Origin: Haliangium sp050303215
Lineage (GTDB): Bacteria; Myxococcota_A; Polyangia; Haliangiales; Haliangiaceae
Length of the DNA stretch: 64,000 bases
NCBI RefSeq assembly: GCF_050303215.1
Contig: NZ_JBNLBH010000038.1
Coordinates: 1 to 64,000, forward strand
Direction: 5' to 3'
Part shown: positions 63,454 through 64,000 of the stretch, in pieces
Numbering within the stretch: the first letter of the stretch is position 1
How the letters are laid out: every line of letters starts with the position of its first letter
Program-made: the position numbers and the translations under genes
The notes under the pieces: generated by a model
Told to the model about the DNA's origin: nothing
The model's database searches: none
Seen by the model: the letters and a program-made list of their open reading frames with translations, nothing else

Positions 63454-64000
63454 ACTTCGCTGGTCGCAACCGGAAACGCCCGACCCGGACCTGGAACTCG
63501 CGGCCGAGCGCATACGTGGATCGCAGCAAGAGCTCATAGGCCCGGACGCACCCATGGGCCCGACGTCGGCGTCGCGCCCTGCTCCGCCCCAACGGGCGAG
63601 TCCAGACCCCCCCGGATTCGGGTCCATCACCCACTGACTCGCCGGCAGCCGCAGCCGCACGAGCGGCACCTGGCCGAAGACGTGAGTGCCACCGGCCACG
63701 GCGTGGATCATGTCGTCGGGCCCGGGCTGCCTTAGATGACTTGCTCCCCGGAACGACCATGGCGGAGGCGTTGCCACCGCGTTCGGCCACGGCCCTCGGG
63801 TGGAGGACCGGAACACGGCGCCCATGCTTGAGGCCGAGCGTGGCGTGGCCGGCTGCCCGTGGCACCGCTTGCACTGTCTGGCGGCGCCTTCAGGGCTGGA
63901 ATGGAGCGATGAACTCGCCTCTTGCGGCCCGGGCTGGTTCCGAGAGTTTGGGTGTCAGACCCGGGAGCTAGCGTGGCGGGCGAGATGTTTCAGCCGCACG
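63454..64000. other. 547-bp terminal stretch, possible gene relic on minus strand
   Basis: No intact gene was recognised. On the minus strand about 63590-63720 codes with good third-position bias for MIHAVAGGTHVFGQVPLVRL and further residues. About 63480-63560 in another frame codes for RAYELLLRSTYALGREFQ, so a frameshifted gene is possible. The edge of the window cuts the context. Confidence 0.3.

Overview
The window is about 64 kb of very GC-rich bacterial chromosome (genes have almost only G or C at third codon positions). Gene content points to a myxobacterium-like member of the Myxococcota (former Deltaproteobacteria). The signs are several Ser/Thr protein kinases with PEGA or nSTAND extensions, FHA and DUF4388 signalling proteins, an FHA-sigma54 activator, PilZ proteins, many lipoproteins, a DUF4215 cysteine-rich propeller protein, a tricorn-type protease and a UGA-decoded selenoprotein. 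The genus cannot be told from the sequence. No rRNA, tRNA, CRISPR array, insertion sequence or prophage was seen.

Layout. 0-4 kb: the end of dapC, an Ala/Glu/Lys-rich lipoprotein and a propeller/di-haem cytochrome lipoprotein. 4.0-4.2 kb: a small SelW-like selenoprotein gene on the minus strand that is split by an in-frame UGA. 4.3-7.1 kb: maeB and a PilZ protein. 7.3-10.6 kb: a three-gene uracil catabolism (URC) operon, URC1-URC4-UPRT. 10.7-19.4 kb: a signalling island with an active kinase, an FHA-sigma54 activator, a predicted pseudokinase, a WGR-like protein, a lipase-like hydrolase and an FHA-DUF4388 protein. 19.5-21.3 kb: tandem MBL-fold hydrolases. 21.7-23.9 kb: a LamB-type porin and a sugar kinase. 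24-26.4 kb: feoAB. 26.4-28 kb: a membrane protein divergent from an XRE regulator. 28.1-32.2 kb: ftsQ-ftsA-ftsZ. 32.3-34.2 kb: a Fis-type regulator with a degenerate receiver, divergent from a receiver/PilZ-like protein. 34.2-38 kb: a lipoprotein, nadA, and a TPP riboswitch followed by thiC. 38-42 kb: boxR, boxC and boxB of the aerobic benzoyl-CoA epoxidation pathway. 42-47 kb: a YbjN-like lipoprotein, tricorn protease and an NPCA-repeat lipoprotein. 47-50.5 kb: an aldo/keto reductase, a lipoprotein, tsaB and small proteins. 50.5-57 kb: an NtrY-like kinase, a DUF4390-like protein, an Omp85-like barrel and a cysteine-rich propeller lipoprotein. 57-61.3 kb: a kinase-nSTAND protein and a TPR/PEGA protein. 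61.2-64 kb: a 42-bp tandem repeat, a gene-poor stretch and a hypothetical gene.

The strongest observations are the selenoprotein, with its CxxU motif and a bacterial-type SECIS hairpin just after the UGA; the compact URC operon; the boxRCB block; and a kinase-like protein whose catalytic-loop, DFG and likely alphaC residues are all substituted. Most functions are assigned from recognised motifs and gene order, not from database searches.
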